A stretch of DNA of 64,000 nucleotides from Simiduia agarivorans SA1 = DSM 21679 (GTDB lineage: Bacteria; Pseudomonadota; Gammaproteobacteria; Pseudomonadales; Cellvibrionaceae). Each line of letters starts with the position of its first letter. Position 1 is the stretch's first letter. Positions 25,351 through 34,581 of this stretch are shown here, in pieces. The notes below the pieces were generated by a model. It searched no databases. It had not been told where the DNA came from and worked only from the letters and a program-made list of their open reading frames with translations. Made by a program: the position numbers and the translations under genes. The stretch lies in contig NC_018868.3 in the NCBI RefSeq assembly GCF_000305785.2, positions 1,784,001 through 1,848,000 of the forward strand, given 5' to 3'.

Positions 25351-25749
25351 CTACTCTACCCATACCCTGTCGGTTCCATCAAATTCCGGTGCCTGTACCG
25401 ACAGCACTTTCAATGGCGTCCGAATCACATCGACACCGTGCACTTCCCCCTCCGGTACCTGGACAAAATCGCCAGGCCGGAGAGTGAATGTCTTATCACC
25501 CAGCCGCATCCGGCCTTCTCCTGCGATCACATAAATGGTCTCGCTGTGAGTAAGGTGTTTGTGGGGCCGCACGGCCTGATCAATTTCAATGTAAAACTGG
25601 GAACTGTTAGCGTCCGTTGACAGCCGTTGCACTCTCACACCGGGCTCACCCTCTAATTGCAAATTCTGTAGATTTGTTTGGGCATTCACAGCCGGCACCA
25701 AAGTGCCAAACAGGCCAGCAATAACCAAGATTTGCGTCACATTTCTCAT
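25351..25749 (-). CDS. Secreted cupin-domain protein
   Basis: Predicted exported single-cupin protein of 132 residues. The signal peptide is about 23 residues (QILVIAGLFGTLVPAVNA). The cupin_2 fold shows the metal motif RPHKHLTHSETIYVIAGEGRM (His, His, Glu) and the second motif LRPGDFVQVPEGEVHGV. Cupins bind sugars, metals or small ligands, or act as isomerases; the substrate is unknown. ATG 25749 has AAGGA 5 bases upstream. The GDPD-family gene diverges from it. Confidence 0.8.
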   Translation of the reverse strand: MRNVTQILVIAGLFGTLVPAVNAQTNLQNLQLEGEPGVRVQRLSTDANSSQFYIEIDQAVRPHKHLTHSETIYVIAGEGRMRLGDKTFTLRPGDFVQVPEGEVHGVDVIRTPLKVLSVQAPEFDGTDRVWVE

Positions 25750-25846
25750 TTCCTTCGTCCTTGTCGACTGACTGAAATATTTCCGGCATACCACTGCAAT
25801 AAAGCCGGGCGATGATCACGTTATCACCCACCATCAGGACGATAAC

Positions 25847-27124
25847 ATGAAATTACCCGCTACCTGCTTTACGCTGTACCTCACGGGTCTGATACTGAGT
25901 GCGACCGCCGATGCCGGCAGCCATGCCACATCCATCAACGCCCCTCTGCTGCCCGCGCAACTGGGGCCCCGCCCGTTCTACCTTGTCGACAATATGGATG
26001 AATCGGCACTGAAAGATCAACTCAGCGAATGTGCCGATCGTCGCCCCTTCTATCGCCGGTCAGATTTTTCCATCGGCCACCGGGGCGCACCGCTACAATT
26101 TCCCGAGCACACCAGAGAAAGCTACATCGCCGCCGCCCGCATGGGTGCAGGCATAATTGAATGCGACGTAACCTTTACCCAGGACCGCGAGCTCGTTTGC
26201 CGCCACTCTCAATGCGATCTGCACACCACCACCAATATCCTGCAAACGCCTTTGGCTGAAAAATGCACGCAGGATTTTCAACCGGCGGAATACGATCCAC
26301 TTACTGGTGAACTGATCCGTGCCGCCAGCGCCCAGTGCTGCACCTCTGACATTACGCTAGCCGAATTCAAAAGCCTGAAAGGGAAAATGGACGGCGCCAA
26401 CAATCGCGCCACCACGCGCGCTGAATATCTCGCCGGTACCGCTGGCTGGCGCACAGACACTTATAGCCAGGGCACCTTGCTTTCACACAAAGAAAGTATT
26501 GAACTGATTGCCAGCCTCGGCGCCAAATTTACGCCTGAATTGAAATCTCCCCAGGCGCCAATGCCTTTTCAGGGTGACTACACTCAGGAAGATTATGCGC
26601 AGCAGATGATTGACGAATATCGCGCTGCGGGCATATCGCCGCGCAAGGTATTTGCCCAGTCCTTCAATCTGGCAGACGTGAAATACTGGCTGGCTAACGA
26701 ACCGGCGTTTGGCCGGCAAGCGGTTTACCTGGATGATCGCTACGAACAGCCTAGCTTTGATTTCCGCAACCCAGCCACCTATGAGCCCAGCATGGCGGAA
26801 TTGGTTGCCGATGGCGTGAAAATTATAGCGCCGCCTATGTGGATGCTGCTCGATACCAGCAGCGAGGGTAAAATTATACCGAGCACCTATGCAAAAGAGG
26901 CCAAACAAGCCGGCCTGAAAATGATTACCTGGACACTTGAGCGCTCAGCCCCGCTGGAAAATGACGGCGCCTGGTATCACCAAAGTACTGACGCGGTAGT
27001 GAATAATGACGGCGACAAGTTAGTGAGTCTGCACGTGCTGGCGAAAGACGTGGGCATCATCGGCATCTTTTCAGATTGGCCGGCCACTACAACCTTCTAC
27101 GCCAACTGCATGAACCTGCGCTGA
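25847..27124 (+). CDS. Secreted glycerophosphodiester phosphodiesterase family protein
   Basis: Predicted exported phosphodiesterase of 425 residues with a signal peptide of about 23 residues (cut near TADAGS). The GDPD TIM-barrel signature is intact: His78-Arg79 in [19 protein letters not shown], Glu87, then Glu105 and Asp107 in IIECDVTF, and His120 in CRHSQCDL. Known members release glycerol phosphate from phospholipid head groups, giving phosphate and glycerol. At 425 residues it is longer than E. coli GlpQ (358), with an extra cysteine-containing segment ([11 protein letters not shown] and [13 protein letters not shown]) that resembles fungal and marine secreted forms. It ends next to the convergent small secreted protein gene with no gap. 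Confidence 0.88.
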   Translation: MKLPATCFTLYLTGLILSATADAGSHATSINAPLLPAQLGPRPFYLVDNMDESALKDQLSECADRRPFYRRSDFSIGHRGAPLQFPEHTRESYIAAARMGAGIIECDVTFTQDRELVCRHSQCDLHTTTNILQTPLAEKCTQDFQPAEYDPLTGELIRAASAQCCTSDITLAEFKSLKGKMDGANNRATTRAEYLAGTAGWRTDTYSQGTLLSHKESIELIASLGAKFTPELKSPQAPMPFQGDYTQEDYAQQMIDEYRAAGISPRKVFAQSFNLADVKYWLANEPAFGRQAVYLDDRYEQPSFDFRNPATYEPSMAELVADGVKIIAPPMWMLLDTSSEGKIIPSTYAKEAKQAGLKMITWTLERSAPLENDGAWYHQSTDAVVNNDGDKLVSLHVLAKDVGIIGIFSDWPATTTFYANCMNLR

Positions 27125-27454
27125 TCAGGGTTTTAGTCGCACCGCGCTGAAGCCTTCATAACCGTTGAGCTCACACACGCCATTGGCGTAGAGCTCAACG
27201 GATTTGTTGGCCAGTAACGCCTCCAATAAGGTGTGGTAAATCAGCTCCGAGCCCGAACTGCTGTAATCCATGTAAAAGCTGTCTTTGCTTTTGCAATTAT
27301 TTTTGTCCAACGCCAGGCGCACCACAAAACGCTTTTGGGTGGACGGCACCAGTTCAAGCACTTGCGCGGCATCGGTCCAGCCCGCATTGGCCTGCACTTC
27401 TGCGACCAAAGCGAAAGCCGCCAACACACTCAAGCACCAGTTATTCCATTTCAT
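27125..27454 (-). CDS. Small secreted protein of unknown function
   Basis: I do not recognise this 109-residue protein. It has a clear signal peptide (NWCLSVLAAFALVAEVQA) and a mature part of about 87 residues with two cysteines (NNCKSKDS and NGVCELNG) that could form a disulphide, and alternating beta-like segments (KRFVVRLAL, SVELYANGVCEL, FSAVRLKP). Its start overlaps the YdjM-like gene by 14 bases, so it is last in the helicase operon. Its stop abuts the GDPD stop. Confidence 0.7.
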   Translation of the reverse strand: MKWNNWCLSVLAAFALVAEVQANAGWTDAAQVLELVPSTQKRFVVRLALDKNNCKSKDSFYMDYSSSGSELIYHTLLEALLANKSVELYANGVCELNGYEGFSAVRLKP

Positions 27455-28001
27455 GACTTGGCCTCCGGGTATTCAATGTATTCCATTTCCGCACCAGCAC
27501 CGCCGGCACCACAAGGAGCGCCAGCGGCAACCAAACGGTTATCAGCTCCGATTGCATCACGGCCCAGCCGCGCGCGGTGAGAAAATTTTTGATGCCTATG
27601 GGCGAAACAGCGATGGGTTGCCAGGGTGCGAAATAACGCGCGTCGTCAATTGGCCACCACAACGCAACACCCAGGCCGCCATCGGTTAACGCGTCCAACA
27701 AAGGATGCGACAAGCAACTGATCGTCATCAACACGAATACCACCCAACGCCGGGCCTGCAGATAGCCGGCAAAAAAACTGGCGATTAACCCCACCGCCAA
27801 GGCTAAACCCAGCGAATGGGTAAATCCCCTGTGGCCGAGAATGTGCTCATAAGCAATGCCCAACTTAAACGCGATGACATCGGCATCCGGCAGCAGCGTG
27901 GCAATGACCGCCCAGAAACAGAGTTTGGGGGATACATACTGGCGACCGGCGATTGCCGCTACGGCCAGTGGCACGAGTGCGTGCGTCATGATTGTGGCCA
28001 T
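27441..28001 (-). CDS. YdjM-like inner-membrane metal-dependent hydrolase family protein
   Basis: Predicted inner-membrane protein of 186 residues with about four membrane segments. The YdjM (DUF457-type) signature is present: MTHALVPLAVAAIAG with its first His, LLPDADVIAF, and GHRGFTHSLGLALAVG, followed by CLSHPLLDALTDGG. The His and Asp residues form a likely metal site. E. coli YdjM is controlled by LexA; the enzymatic activity is not established. It shares one base with the helicase stop (TGATG), so the two are coupled. Confidence 0.88.
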   Translation of the reverse strand: MATIMTHALVPLAVAAIAGRQYVSPKLCFWAVIATLLPDADVIAFKLGIAYEHILGHRGFTHSLGLALAVGLIASFFAGYLQARRWVVFVLMTISCLSHPLLDALTDGGLGVALWWPIDDARYFAPWQPIAVSPIGIKNFLTARGWAVMQSELITVWLPLALLVVPAVLVRKWNTLNTRRPSHEME

Positions 28002-30703
28002 CAGAACCCCCAGCGTTCCATTTTTTCAATGGCCGCATCCAACTCAACCGCCAGGTTATTCAGTCGCGCTTTATGCAACACTTTTCGTCCCTCCAGGTTT
28101 CGGGTGTACACCAGATCGCACTTACCGACCTTTTCCTGCCAGTACCGATACAAACTTTCAGCATCCTGCTTTCTGGCCCCAAGCAGATCCGGCACCGCGT
28201 GATAGTCCCGCTGGGTCAGTATCTGACCCAGCACAGAGGTGCGGGTGATGAGATAGCGTGGATTCGCCACGGGGGCCACCACTTGCATGAGAGACTCGGT
28301 AAACATACGCCTTTCGCTGACGCTACCACCCGCAATCATTAATGTAACGGTGCCGTTCTTATCGGTTGACTGACTTAATGAGTAACGGCCCATGGGCGCG
28401 TGCATCAAACCCCGTTCATGCATTGCGCAGAGCAACGCCGTGCCCACTTTGTGCAGATCCTTACCGATATCGCGATAGCGCAACCACAGCCAGGCATACC
28501 GGCCAAAGCCGATGGCCGAAAAAAACAAGGCAATGCCCAGACCTACCGCTGTCACTTTGATCAGTGTTTGAAAATCCTGAATCCTGTGCCCCATGCGCGC
28601 AATCACGTAGGGCACCAAGGAAAAATACAGCGAACTGAAGAATAAAACCAACGCCAACAAATATTGTAAGGTGCGCGACAAGGTCAGAAACTTAAGATCC
28701 TGCAGTGGTTTCTGCCCACCAAAGGGCACGCGGATGCCTTTTCGTAATTCTGCACCCTGCTCGCTTGCCCGCTGCCATTTTAACGCCACCCGTGCACGAT
28801 CCTGCGCGCGTGCGAGCGTATGTCGGTTTTGTGCTTGCAGTGCGTCCAGATTGGCGTAAGCGCCTGGCATATTCAGGCGCTGAAAACCACTGCAGATCGA
28901 AGCCTGTGAACCGCGCCCATTGTCATCAGCGGGCGCCAGAATACCTACGCCGCCATCACCATGGGACACCCCCACAAAACTGAGGAAACGGCGTTCCAGC
29001 ATCAGCAGATCTTCATTGCCCTGTTCACGCTTACCCGTGCGGACGCAGGCCAGGTGCCAGATATTGGCGACCTTGTCCGGCTGCATCGGGTCGACCCGGA
29101 TAGCGCGACCACGCATCTGGTTTGATTGCACATAGGAACCCACGGCCGAGGCAATAATCAAACTATTGATCGCGGGCGCATCCCAACCTTCCCCCAGCAG
29201 TGCTGCGGTGCCCACCAAAATGTGAATGTCGCCGGCGCACAACAAACGGGTAAGCCAGGTGACAATGCGCTTCTGATCCTGGCCTCGCAACAGCAGGCGA
29301 CTGTATCTATCATCACAGGCCAACACCTCCATGACCAACCGGGTACCGGTCTCTGCCTGAACCATTGCCTGCAACGATTCACCCAACGCATTGGGAATAA
29401 TCACTTCCTGCCCCGTGAGCACCGCCAACCGGCAACCCAATGCCTGCAGGCCAGGCTGCGTACGCAGCGCCTCGAACACCGGGATCACGCCCAGTTTATT
29501 CAGCTGAACAGCGTGATCACCTTTGCCCATGTATTCCAGCCGGATGTGATCTGCCAGAATGACCTGCCGCAACCCCTGTTGTAAATCAGCCCATTCTGCC
29601 CGGGCGATATCCACAATGGCGCGAAGTTTACCGGCGCTGTTCAACAGCAGTTTTTGCCGCCGTTCTGAATCTTCTATATCCACCCGACCGCGATGAAACA
29701 ACCCTGCCCGCTGCAATTGGTGGATAATTCTTTCCTGCAGCTCAGCCCATACGGCGGATTTTTCTGCCAACAACCATTTCAATACCTGCGCCAGGTGTGC
29801 CGGTGCAAATACTGGCAAGGTAAAATTTTCGACTGCCAGAATGTCCGCCACCATCGGGTGCAGTTCGTGACCGGCAGCCCGCCAGAAGCACTGCGCGGCG
29901 ATGTAGGTACTCAGATTTTCATAGATCCAGTCGAGCGATTGCGCTGGCTCAGCCATGCAGGGCTGGGCTCCGATCCATCGCATGATTTCCTGATCCACCA
30001 ACAGTTTGTCGGCCAGTTTGCGGCGCTGCTCGTCGGCTTTATTCAGTAATTCTGCTTCGCGCTCAGTGGGCTCGCTCAGATAAATGTAATCCTGATGCGG
30101 CGCAAGGTCACCCGCCCGCACCAATTCCGGCACGGCGATTTCGCTATCGATATCGCCATTGAGCTGCACGTAGCGCTGCCATTCTGTACTGGATACATCG
30201 TAGGGCGGTGTTGCAGTCAGGCCGACCACACGGGGTTTGAGTGCACTCTTCACCTGCATCAACGCCTGCCACCAGGCATTTTTCAGGTGATGGGCTTCAT
30301 CCAACACAAATACTTTGACGCCTGCCGCGTTCAGCGCGCCGATAATTACCTGCTCATCACCCGATGCCATAGCACTGTGCAGGGCCTGATAGGTCACTAC
30401 CGTCACCCGGCCGGGCGTACGGATGTCGTCAGAAATCCAGTCCGGTGGTGAGTCTGCATGAAGAAACAAAGAACAGAAGCGGTCCACCCATTGATCGCGC
30501 AATGCGCGCGACGGTGCGCAGATCAGCGCTGGCTGGTTCAACCGGCGCATCACTTCCAGACCCAATACCGTTTTTCCCGACCCCGGCGGTGCCACCACAT
30601 GCAGGTGATCATCCTCCATGTGGCTTTGCAATTCATCGAGCAGTCGTTGCTGGTAGTTGCGCCAGGGGTATTTGAATTTTACTGCTGCACTGAAACATTC
30701 CAT
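28001..30703 (-). CDS. SF2 DEAH-type helicase with C-terminal membrane segments
   Basis: Predicted ATP-dependent nucleic-acid motor of 900 residues. The helicase core is complete: Walker A PPGSGKT (residues 39-45), DEAHHL (135-140), GLTATPP (motif III, 161-167), LVGTAALLGEGWDAPAINSL (motif V) and NQMRGRAIRVDP (motif VI, near 530). Two hydrophobic helices follow at about 675-710 (LQYLLALVLFFSSLYFSLVP) and 715-740 (VTAVGLGIALFFSAIGFG). A soluble C-terminal domain of about 150 residues ends it. A membrane-anchored helicase of this size is unusual, and no named family came to mind. It follows yebC by 24 bases and is coupled to the YdjM-like gene. A defence, DNA uptake or envelope-linked repair role is possible but unproven. 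Confidence 0.85.
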   Translation of the reverse strand: MECFSAAVKFKYPWRNYQQRLLDELQSHMEDDHLHVVAPPGSGKTVLGLEVMRRLNQPALICAPSRALRDQWVDRFCSLFLHADSPPDWISDDIRTPGRVTVVTYQALHSAMASGDEQVIIGALNAAGVKVFVLDEAHHLKNAWWQALMQVKSALKPRVVGLTATPPYDVSSTEWQRYVQLNGDIDSEIAVPELVRAGDLAPHQDYIYLSEPTEREAELLNKADEQRRKLADKLLVDQEIMRWIGAQPCMAEPAQSLDWIYENLSTYIAAQCFWRAAGHELHPMVADILAVENFTLPVFAPAHLAQVLKWLLAEKSAVWAELQERIIHQLQRAGLFHRGRVDIEDSERRQKLLLNSAGKLRAIVDIARAEWADLQQGLRQVILADHIRLEYMGKGDHAVQLNKLGVIPVFEALRTQPGLQALGCRLAVLTGQEVIIPNALGESLQAMVQAETGTRLVMEVLACDDRYSRLLLRGQDQKRIVTWLTRLLCAGDIHILVGTAALLGEGWDAPAINSLIIASAVGSYVQSNQMRGRAIRVDPMQPDKVANIWHLACVRTGKREQGNEDLLMLERRFLSFVGVSHGDGGVGILAPADDNGRGSQASICSGFQRLNMPGAYANLDALQAQNRHTLARAQDRARVALKWQRASEQGAELRKGIRVPFGGQKPLQDLKFLTLSRTLQYLLALVLFFSSLYFSLVPYVIARMGHRIQDFQTLIKVTAVGLGIALFFSAIGFGRYAWLWLRYRDIGKDLHKVGTALLCAMHERGLMHAPMGRYSLSQSTDKNGTVTLMIAGGSVSERRMFTESLMQVVAPVANPRYLITRTSVLGQILTQRDYHAVPDLLGARKQDAESLYRYWQEKVGKCDLVYTRNLEGRKVLHKARLNNLAVELDAAIEKMERWGF

Positions 30704-30727
30704 GTGCCGGTTAAGTCCCTTTGATGT

Positions 30728-31429
30728 CTATCCCGCTAAACCCACATAGACTTCATGCACATCGTCATTTTCATCGATGGCCGCCAAAAACGCCTCGACC
30801 TCTTCGAGCGCTTCTCCGGTGAGCGTGACCGGGTTTTTCGGGCGATAACCGATTTTGGCCGACTCGACGGTATAACCGAATTCGGGCAGTGCTTTCTGCA
30901 CCAGGTCCAGATCGGTGGTATCGGTAATGAACAGGGCGTCGCCGTCTTCGCCGGCTTCAAAATCCTGCGCGCCAGCTTCAATGGCGGCAACTTCGATATC
31001 GCTTTCGGCCGAATCGGCCGTGGCCTCAATCAACCCTACGTGGTCGAAATCCCAGCTCACAGAACCGGAGGAGCCCAGTTGGCCTTTGCGGAACAACATG
31101 CGAATCGCCGTGATGGTGCGGTTCACATTGTCAGTCAGGCATTCCACAATCACCGGCACCTGATGCGGCGCAAAACCTTCATATACGACTTTTTCATAGT
31201 TCACCTGACCATCGAGCTGCCCGGAGCCTTTTTTGATCGCCCGCTCCAGTGTGTCGCGTGGCATGGATTGCTTTTTCGCGGCGGTGATGGCCAGGCGTAG
31301 ACGCGGATTCATGTCCGGATCGGCGCCATTGCGCGCGGCAATCAGAATTTCTTTAACCAGCTTGGTAAATAACTTGCCTTTGGCATCCGCGGCTACGGCG
31401 CGGTGTTTGGCTTTCCATTGGGCACCCAT
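30728..31429 (-). CDS. yebC: YebC/PmpR-family regulator or translation factor
   Basis: Predicted cytoplasmic protein of 233 residues. YebC members have been described as DNA-binding regulators and, more recently, as helpers of translation at proline-rich stretches. The family blocks are present: [20 protein letters not shown] at the start, [37 protein letters not shown] and [19 protein letters not shown]. The ATG at 31429 matches the usual N-terminus; an in-frame start at 31480 would add 17 odd residues. It may lead the yebC-helicase-ydjM operon. The paralog (YebC or YeeN type) is uncertain. Confidence 0.93.
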   Translation of the reverse strand: MGAQWKAKHRAVAADAKGKLFTKLVKEILIAARNGADPDMNPRLRLAITAAKKQSMPRDTLERAIKKGSGQLDGQVNYEKVVYEGFAPHQVPVIVECLTDNVNRTITAIRMLFRKGQLGSSGSVSWDFDHVGLIEATADSAESDIEVAAIEAGAQDFEAGEDGDALFITDTTDLDLVQKALPEFGYTVESAKIGYRPKNPVTLTGEALEEVEAFLAAIDENDDVHEVYVGLAG

Positions 31430-31537
31430 GGTGATGGCTCCGGTAAGGGCCGCAGTGTGTGCGGCGGTATAAAACGACAATTAAAAAAGAGGTGCGGTGC
31501 ACCTCTCATTAGAAGCTACGTAAACTGAATCACGATA

Positions 31538-31643
31538 GTGGGAGGCAGGGTAGGCCTGCCGGGGTGTCGATGACATGGATGTCATCGTCAAGCTACAAGG
31601 ACGTATTCATGCGTCCCCGTCAGGCCTGCCCTGCCTCGCACCC
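31538..31643. repeat. Palindromic intergenic element between fumarase and yebC
   Basis: Outer arms GGAGGCAGGGTAGGCCTG (from 31541) and CAGGCCTGCCCTGCCTC (31621-31637) pair with one mismatch and extend through GGGG / CCCC. Inside are two hairpins: CGATGACA / TGTCATCG (around 31568-31587, loop TGGA) and GGACGTAT / ATGCGTCC (around 31599-31616, one G-U pair). The architecture, an outer stem with two inner hairpins and a CATGGATG core, resembles the element at 12953 although the arms differ. It lies downstream of the fumarase gene. Confidence 0.75.
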
Positions 31644-31669
31644 ATTGGCCTTAAGAACTACTAGCTTAG

Positions 31670-33187
31670 CTACTTAACCTCCAGCACACCCTCTTCAATT
31701 TTGGCTTGCCAGATTTTCGGGCCGGTCTGATGAACGGATTCACCCTTGCTGTCTACCGCAACGGTGACCGGCATATCCTGTACTTCAAATTCGTAAATTG
31801 CTTCCATGCCGAGCTCCGGGAATCCCAGCACCTTGGACGACTTAATCGCCTTCGACACCAGATAGGCCGAGCCGCCCACCGCCATCAGGTAAACCGCTTT
31901 ATTATCGCGGATTGCCTCAATCGCCGCCGGGCCGCGTTCGGCTTTGCCGATCATGCCCAGCAAACCGGTTTTTTCCAGCATAGTGCGGGTGAACTTATCC
32001 ATACGGGTGGCAGTAGTGGGGCCAGCAGGGCCAACCACTTCATCACCCACCGGATCAACCGGGCCCACGTAATAAATAAACCGGCCCTTCAGATCCACCG
32101 GCAGTGGTTCGCCTTTGGCGATCAGATCTATCATCTTTTTGTGCGCGGCATCGCGACCGGTCAGCATCTTGCCCGACAGCAAAATGGTTTCACCCGGCGC
32201 CCAATCCTGCACATCCTGAGGCGTCACCGTGTCCAGATTTACCCGGCGCACGGAATCACCCACCTCCCAGGCAATCTCGGGATAATCATCCAATGATGGA
32301 GGCGTTTGGGTGGCCGGACCGGAACCGTCGAGCACAAATTTGGCCAAGCGGGTTGCCGCACAGTTAGGGATAATGGCCACGGGCTTGTTAGCGGCGTGCG
32401 TGGGCATATCTTTGACCTTGATATCCAATACCGTGGTCAGACCGCCAAGACCCTGGGCACCAATGCCCAGTTTGTTGACCTTGTCGAACAGTTCCAGGCG
32501 CAACTCTTCCGAACGGTTGCTGGCACCGCGCGCCTGCAAGTCGTGAATATCAATGGGGTCCAGCAGGGCTTCTTTGGCCAGTGCCATGGCTTTGTCTGCC
32601 GTACCGCCTACACCGATGCCGAGAATACCCGGTGGGCACCAGCCCGCGCCCATTTGCGGCACTACCGACAAGACCCAATCCACAATGGAATCGGACGGGT
32701 TCAGCATGGCAAATTTGGTTTTCGCTTCGCTGCCGCCGCCTTTGGCCACCACGTGCACTTCCAGCTTATCGCCGGGCACCATTTTGTAGGTGATCATGGC
32801 CGGGGTATTGTCGCCGGTATTTTTGCGGGCGCCATCCGGGTCGGCCAATACAGACGCACGCAGCACATTGTCTGGGTGCTTGTAGGCGCGACGTACACCT
32901 TCGTTCACCATATCTTCCAACGACAGGTCGCCTTCAAAGCGCACGTTCATGCCGATTTTCAGGAACACCGACACGATACCGGTATCCTGGCAAATGGGGC
33001 GGTGGCCCATGGCGCACATGCGTGAGTTGATGAGGATCTGCGCCATGGCGTCCTTGGCGGCCTTGCTCTGCTCGCGCTGGTAGGCCTCGTGCACAGCCTG
33101 AATAAAGTCTTTGGGGTGATAGTAAGAAATGAACTGCAGCGCATCGGCCACGCTGGTGATCAGATCGTCCTGGCGAATCACGGTCAT
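31670..33187 (-). CDS. Fumarate hydratase, class I (iron-sulfur)
   Basis: Predicted cytoplasmic [4Fe-4S] fumarase of 505 residues that hydrates fumarate to malate in the TCA cycle. Both class I domains are fused in one chain. The N-terminal domain shows INSRMCAMGHRPICQDTG, VNEGVRRAYKHPDN and WCPPGILGIGVGGTADKAM, containing candidate cluster cysteines. The C-terminal domain shows LSGKMLTGRDAAHKKMIDLI, YVGPVDPVGDEVVGPAGPTT and TRMDKFTRTMLEKTGLLGMI. Length matches the Pseudomonas-type class I enzyme and is slightly shorter than E. coli FumA (548). It stands alone; the ATG has only a modest ribosome site (GAGTTACCCC). Confidence 0.96.
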   Translation of the reverse strand: MTVIRQDDLITSVADALQFISYYHPKDFIQAVHEAYQREQSKAAKDAMAQILINSRMCAMGHRPICQDTGIVSVFLKIGMNVRFEGDLSLEDMVNEGVRRAYKHPDNVLRASVLADPDGARKNTGDNTPAMITYKMVPGDKLEVHVVAKGGGSEAKTKFAMLNPSDSIVDWVLSVVPQMGAGWCPPGILGIGVGGTADKAMALAKEALLDPIDIHDLQARGASNRSEELRLELFDKVNKLGIGAQGLGGLTTVLDIKVKDMPTHAANKPVAIIPNCAATRLAKFVLDGSGPATQTPPSLDDYPEIAWEVGDSVRRVNLDTVTPQDVQDWAPGETILLSGKMLTGRDAAHKKMIDLIAKGEPLPVDLKGRFIYYVGPVDPVGDEVVGPAGPTTATRMDKFTRTMLEKTGLLGMIGKAERGPAAIEAIRDNKAVYLMAVGGSAYLVSKAIKSSKVLGFPELGMEAIYEFEVQDMPVTVAVDSKGESVHQTGPKIWQAKIEEGVLEVK

Positions 33188-33314
33188 GGGGTAACTCTCG
33201 TCATTGTGCTGGGTTTGTGTGTGCGGATTTTACACCAATTCCAGCCCCTTGCCCGCGCCAATCTGGATTTGGCAAATCACCCCCGACCATAGTCTATATT
33301 GGGGCTTAAAGGTC

Positions 33315-33342
33315 TTGCATTCACTAGATATAGGGCTAGACT
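33315..33342 (+). promoter_or_regulatory. Candidate promoter of the Lar-like gene
   Basis: TTGCAT (33315-33320) and TAGACT (33337-33342) are separated by 16 bp. A transcript from here would have a leader of about 150 bases carrying the hairpins GACATGTGTC and GGCAGC / GCTGCC (33386-33403). The rest of the 33188-33500 gap holds no gene that I can see. Confidence 0.4.
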
Positions 33343-33500
33343 CGGTTTAACTGACCAGTGAGTAGTGCACATGACATGTGTCAGGGCAGCCAGGATGCTG
33401 CCAATACCACGCTGTAACGACTATTCCCCTTCCCGGCGTCACCACACCGGCGCGTTGCTCTCCCCCATAAGAAAACCAAATTACCATTGCGGAGTTAACC

Positions 33501-33704
33501 ATGGCCACGCAACCTGAGCCTTGCCCCTATTGTCACAGCACCCAGTTACACCTGGTGCATCATCTGTGTACCCACGCGGTATGCTGCCAACATTGCGGCG
33601 CCTGCGGGCCGAGTGAACGACGGGTAGAGAAAGCGGTAGACTTGTGGAACGGCGTAGCGCATGGGTTCAATCACGCGCTACCGGCGGCCCAGGCGGGCCG
33701 CTGA
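33501..33704 (+). CDS. Lar-like zinc-ribbon small protein
   Basis: Predicted 67-residue protein with two CxxC pairs (CPYCHS near residue 9, CCQHCGACGP near 30) followed by an alpha helix RVEKAVDLWN. This pattern, Cys-x-x-Cys, Cys-x-x-Cys-Gly, GP and a final A-x-x-x-W-N, resembles the Lar restriction-alleviation family, whose phage and Rac-prophage members modulate type I restriction. Here it is a chromosomal single gene with a good GGAG site and no phage genes nearby, so the function may differ. Convergent with the coiled-coil gene 12 bases away. Confidence 0.72.
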   Translation: MATQPEPCPYCHSTQLHLVHHLCTHAVCCQHCGACGPSERRVEKAVDLWNGVAHGFNHALPAAQAGR

Positions 33705-33716
33705 AAGTCTCGGGGT

Positions 33717-34487
33717 TTACTTCGACTGCAGGTTATTCACCTGATCTTTGAGTGCCAGCAGGTCGCGATTGATGGTAAGACGGTAGATATCAATCGCCTT
33801 CACCGCCTCTTCATTGGTTTTGATCCGGCTGGTGAGGTCGTTGCGTAGCTGCCCCATCTGCTTTTCCAGGCCGCTGAGCTTGCTGATTTGCGCATTCAGA
33901 CGCTCCAACTGTTCATCAACGGTCGCTTGGGCTGCCAACAGCTTGCCGTCCACCGAGCCCAGCTGCTTTTTGATATCCGCCAACAGCTTACTGTTGTTGC
34001 CATCCACCTTTTTACTCAGCGCTTCAATGGCATCGGTATTGGCTGCAATGGCCTTGCGATTGGTGTCGTAAGACACGCCCCACAGTTTGCGGATCTCGCT
34101 GTCAGCCCAGACCAATTTGGCTTTCATAGCCTCGGCAGATTCCAGCAGATTATCTTCGGAGGTGGACAGTTTGCCTTCCAGCTCGGCCACGCGAGCTTCC
34201 AGATCTGCGCGGATTGCCTGAGCATTCTGCGCCTGCTGCTGGCCTTGCCAGGCCAGGTAGCCGCTTCCGGCCAGGCCTGCCAGCGCCAGCAGGAAAGTAA
34301 AATACAGCAACCCGTTGCCCGAGGGATTCTGCTTTTCGGCCGCGCGTATGGCGGCACTCGGCGCAGGCCGGCTGGCCGGGGGCTGCCGGGAGGGCTCGGA
34401 GGGACGCGGCGCCGCCTTGCGGGTGCGGTTTTCGCTGGTATCAGTGGGTGCTGGGCCACCCAGCGTGGGTTCTTTACGTTCGATCAT
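33717..34487 (-). CDS. Single-pass membrane protein with periplasmic coiled coil
   Basis: I do not recognise a named family for this 256-residue protein. The N-terminal 55 residues are rich in Pro, Ser and Arg (PSEPSRQPPASRPAPSAA) and look cytoplasmic and disordered. One membrane helix follows at about 59-79 (GLLYFTFLLALAGLAGSGYL). The remaining 175 residues are a predicted coiled coil (RADLEARVAELEGKLSTSED, IEALSKKVDGN, LKDQVNNLQSK). Similar proteins sit near sodB and fumarase genes in Pseudomonas, to my recollection. A role in envelope organisation is possible. A bidirectional terminator lies just upstream of its start region. Confidence 0.78.
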   Translation of the reverse strand: MIERKEPTLGGPAPTDTSENRTRKAAPRPSEPSRQPPASRPAPSAAIRAAEKQNPSGNGLLYFTFLLALAGLAGSGYLAWQGQQQAQNAQAIRADLEARVAELEGKLSTSEDNLLESAEAMKAKLVWADSEIRKLWGVSYDTNRKAIAANTDAIEALSKKVDGNNSKLLADIKKQLGSVDGKLLAAQATVDEQLERLNAQISKLSGLEKQMGQLRNDLTSRIKTNEEAVKAIDIYRLTINRDLLALKDQVNNLQSK

Positions 34488-34540
34488 AGGGCATTCAATA
34501 GTGAGAATGAGCGGCTGTTATAGCAGGAATAGGCGCCAGA

Positions 34541-34575
34541 CAAAAGAATGCCGGGCTAAGCCCGGCATTCTTTTG
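34541..34575. terminator. Bidirectional terminator-like palindrome
   Basis: A perfect 16-bp stem, CAAAAGAATGCCGGGC with GCCCGGCATTCTTTTG, closes on a TAA loop. It can stop transcription leaving sodB leftward. Confidence 0.85.
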
Positions 34576-34581
34576 TGACCC

